From Planctomycetota bacterium (GTDB taxonomy: Bacteria > Planctomycetota > GCA-2746535), in assembly GCA_002746535.1 (NCBI GenBank), contig NVWA01000018.1, positions 1 through 34,958 of the forward strand: a DNA stretch of 34,958 nucleotides, written 5' to 3'. The position numbers and the translations under genes are program-made. Positions 33,702 through 34,958 of this stretch are shown here, one piece after another (the first letter of the stretch is position 1; the number at the start of each line of letters is the position of its first letter). Below the pieces are notes generated by a model, which searched no databases, had not been told where the DNA came from, and worked only from the letters and a program-made list of their open reading frames with translations.

Positions 33702-34772
33702 TTACTCTAATGTAATGTCCAACAATTCTGTTTTCACATCTTTAGATATAAGATCTTGACCCGTATCATAGAAATCACTCTTATTGTTAATATCTTTTTC
33801 AACATGTACCGATTGAGGGATATCTAAATCACCCACGACTACTTCTTTTTCTTTATATAAAGATTCAATGCTAATTGCATAATCCCCTCTTAATTGATAT
33901 GGTTGAATTCCATTTAATTTTTTATCAATGTAATTCATTTTCCAGAATATATTAAAGGGACCTTTTCCTAAATTTGAAAAATTACCACCTCTTAACAGCG
34001 TAGAGTTTGTGGCCGTTTTATCAAGAAAATCAAAATTATCTTTCAACGATTGGGACGTCAAAATAATATTGCCCGGCAAATACTCATTTACTAATGGTCT
34101 AAATAAGTTCTCTTCACCTGTATCTGTTTTATATTGGATTGGAGCAAAGCTTACAAATATATCTACCGATTGCTTAAATAACCCAATTAAATAATTTTTG
34201 GCATCTTCACCGCCGGCATAATATTCATTATCTTGAAATTGAATCGGCACACTTTCATTTATTGAATTTAATCCACCAATGCCCAAAATTTTAAAGCCAT
34301 CTAGACTACATGTTTCTACATTTAAATAAAATTCTCTGATTTCAGGATTAAGCTTTGATAACAAATCAACATTTTCATTTTGCCCAGGGATAATTCTCAC
34401 TGGTACTTCACAAGCTTTTAATAATCTCAATGTAGAATCTACTTGGTCTTTTAATTTTTTTGAGCTTTCATCGATAATTTCAATGATTCTATTGGCACTT
34501 TTGCCATAAATATGATCCGACTCATCAGATTTAAATGTATTAATATATTGTTTAATATCCTGAAAATCATCTTGAGCAGAAAAGCCTCTTTTAATAAATT
34601 GAATAGCATGTTGATAGCTTGAGTTATCAGCATCAGAAATTTGTGGTGTTATCACATTTGTTAATAATACACAAGATGCTTTACACTTGACGGCATAAAT
34701 TAATAAATTTTTTAGGCTTTTTAAATCATCCTGAATATTAGATGCATAAAAAATAGACTTCTCTTCAGGCAT
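33702..34772 (-). CDS. metallophosphoesterase-like protein lacking metal ligands (probable pseudoenzyme)
   Basis: The 356-residue protein follows the calcineurin-like phosphoesterase layout, but every signature is changed: D-x-H-x-D/G is ASNIQDDL (N12, Q14), the GD motif is TNV (38-40), GNHD is IPGQNEN, the SHAPP-like strand is VSFAPIQYK, and the final GH-x-H is ILTSQSLKD. Surrounding hydrophobic strands and spacing fit the family well, so the fold is likely kept while catalysis is lost. An extra helical segment (about 60-110) lies before the GNHD position, and the C-terminal 60 residues are acidic and disordered. ATG at 34772 has GAGA upstream; TTG or ATG codons up to 34784 are alternatives. 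It follows a cNMP-binding-type gene by 59 bp. Role unknown. Confidence 0.65.
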   Translation of the reverse strand: MPEEKSIFYASNIQDDLKSLKNLLIYAVKCKASCVLLTNVITPQISDADNSSYQHAIQFIKRGFSAQDDFQDIKQYINTFKSDESDHIYGKSANRIIEIIDESSKKLKDQVDSTLRLLKACEVPVRIIPGQNENVDLLSKLNPEIREFYLNVETCSLDGFKILGIGGLNSINESVPIQFQDNEYYAGGEDAKNYLIGLFKQSVDIFVSFAPIQYKTDTGEENLFRPLVNEYLPGNIILTSQSLKDNFDFLDKTATNSTLLRGGNFSNLGKGPFNIFWKMNYIDKKLNGIQPYQLRGDYAISIESLYKEKEVVVGDLDIPQSVHVEKDINNKSDFYDTGQDLISKDVKTELLDITLE

Positions 34773-34831
34773 GATCATTCTCAATATAATATGATATTAA
34801 TCTACTCTTAAAATAAAATGAAATCAAAATA

Positions 34832-34958
34832 TTATGCACGCTCTTGAAAAATATCTTTTAAGCGAATAGAGAAAGATGGAATTCGATTCATAATATCAAA
34901 GAATGCTTCGTGACTTATTTTTAATAACACACAAGGTTCTAAAGTAATCACATCAGCA
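34832..34958 (-). CDS. C-terminal fragment of a cyclic-nucleotide-binding-domain protein (partial)
   Basis: An open minus-strand frame enters from the right edge and ends at TAA (34832-34834), giving about 41 residues. The sequence ADVITLEPCVLLKISHEAFF resembles the last beta strands of a CAP_ED (cyclic nucleotide-binding) domain, where the pattern is V-x-A-L-x-x-C-x-L-L-x-I-x-x-x-x-F, followed by a helix (MNRIPSFSIRLKDIFQERA) as in Crp/Fnr-family and related proteins. No helix-turn-helix follows, so it may be a stand-alone sensor or the end of a larger protein. It is upstream of, and probably in one transcript with, the phosphoesterase-like gene. Confidence 0.55.
   Translation of the reverse strand, partial: ADVITLEPCVLLKISHEAFFDIMNRIPSFSIRLKDIFQERA

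Overview
The window is AT-rich, gene-dense bacterial chromosome with both strands used in blocks. Several traits fit a Gram-negative bacterium of the Planctomycetota-Verrucomicrobiota-Chlamydiota group, with Lentisphaerota my best guess. These traits are a PknB-type kinase with an MJ0042-like zinc ribbon, a DWG motif instead of DFG and a repeat-rich tail; a fused CcsBA cytochrome c biogenesis protein; LPS-type heptosyltransferases; a DUF3604 protein; and dispersed palindromes of the REP/RAYT kind. The lineage is inferred from gene style, as no rRNA or marker phylogeny is available here.

Region 1 (about 1-6515) is a one-directional run of small, unrelated genes: small membrane proteins, an MDR oxidoreductase, DinB, ankyrin, YciI, a P-loop kinase-like protein and a Gfo/Idh oxidoreductase. 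In its first 3.5 kb the genes are separated by related imperfect-palindrome repeats ending in CGTTA. These look like attC sites, so this is probably the distal part of an integron-like cassette array whose integrase would lie to the left of the window. No integrase is visible. Region 2 (6516-7216) has no gene. It holds REP-like hairpins, a MITE-like inverted repeat and a promoter.

Region 3 (7217-13295) has a DUF3592 membrane protein, a TatB-like protein, the large Ser/Thr kinase and a DUF3604 protein. A third copy of the inverted-repeat arm lies at its end. Region 4 (13369-19999, minus) is a compact operon: fused CoaD-CoaE, a DinB-like protein, RlmK-type rRNA methyltransferase, a bacterial FAN1 nuclease and an XPD/DinG-family iron-sulfur helicase with a fused RecB-type nuclease domain. 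FAN1 and the helicase overlap by 8 bp and form a convincing DNA repair pair.

Region 5 (20289-25579) has a lipoprotein translationally coupled to CcsBA, then a convergent Na+/Ca2+-type antiporter and a FlgM-like anti-sigma factor followed by a long hairpin. Region 6 (25917-30241) has two tandem paralogous lipoproteins with HEFQH metalloprotease motifs, separated by a strong hairpin, then a PlsC-type acyltransferase. Region 7 (30261-34958, minus) has three LPS-type glycosyltransferases, a small internally duplicated protein, a metallophosphoesterase-like protein that has lost its metal ligands, and the end of a cyclic-nucleotide-binding-type protein cut by the window edge.

The points most worth a second look are the attC-like array, the FAN1-helicase module, the COASY-like CoaD-CoaE fusion, the metal-less phosphoesterase beside a cNMP-binding domain, and the duplicated HEFQH lipoproteins.
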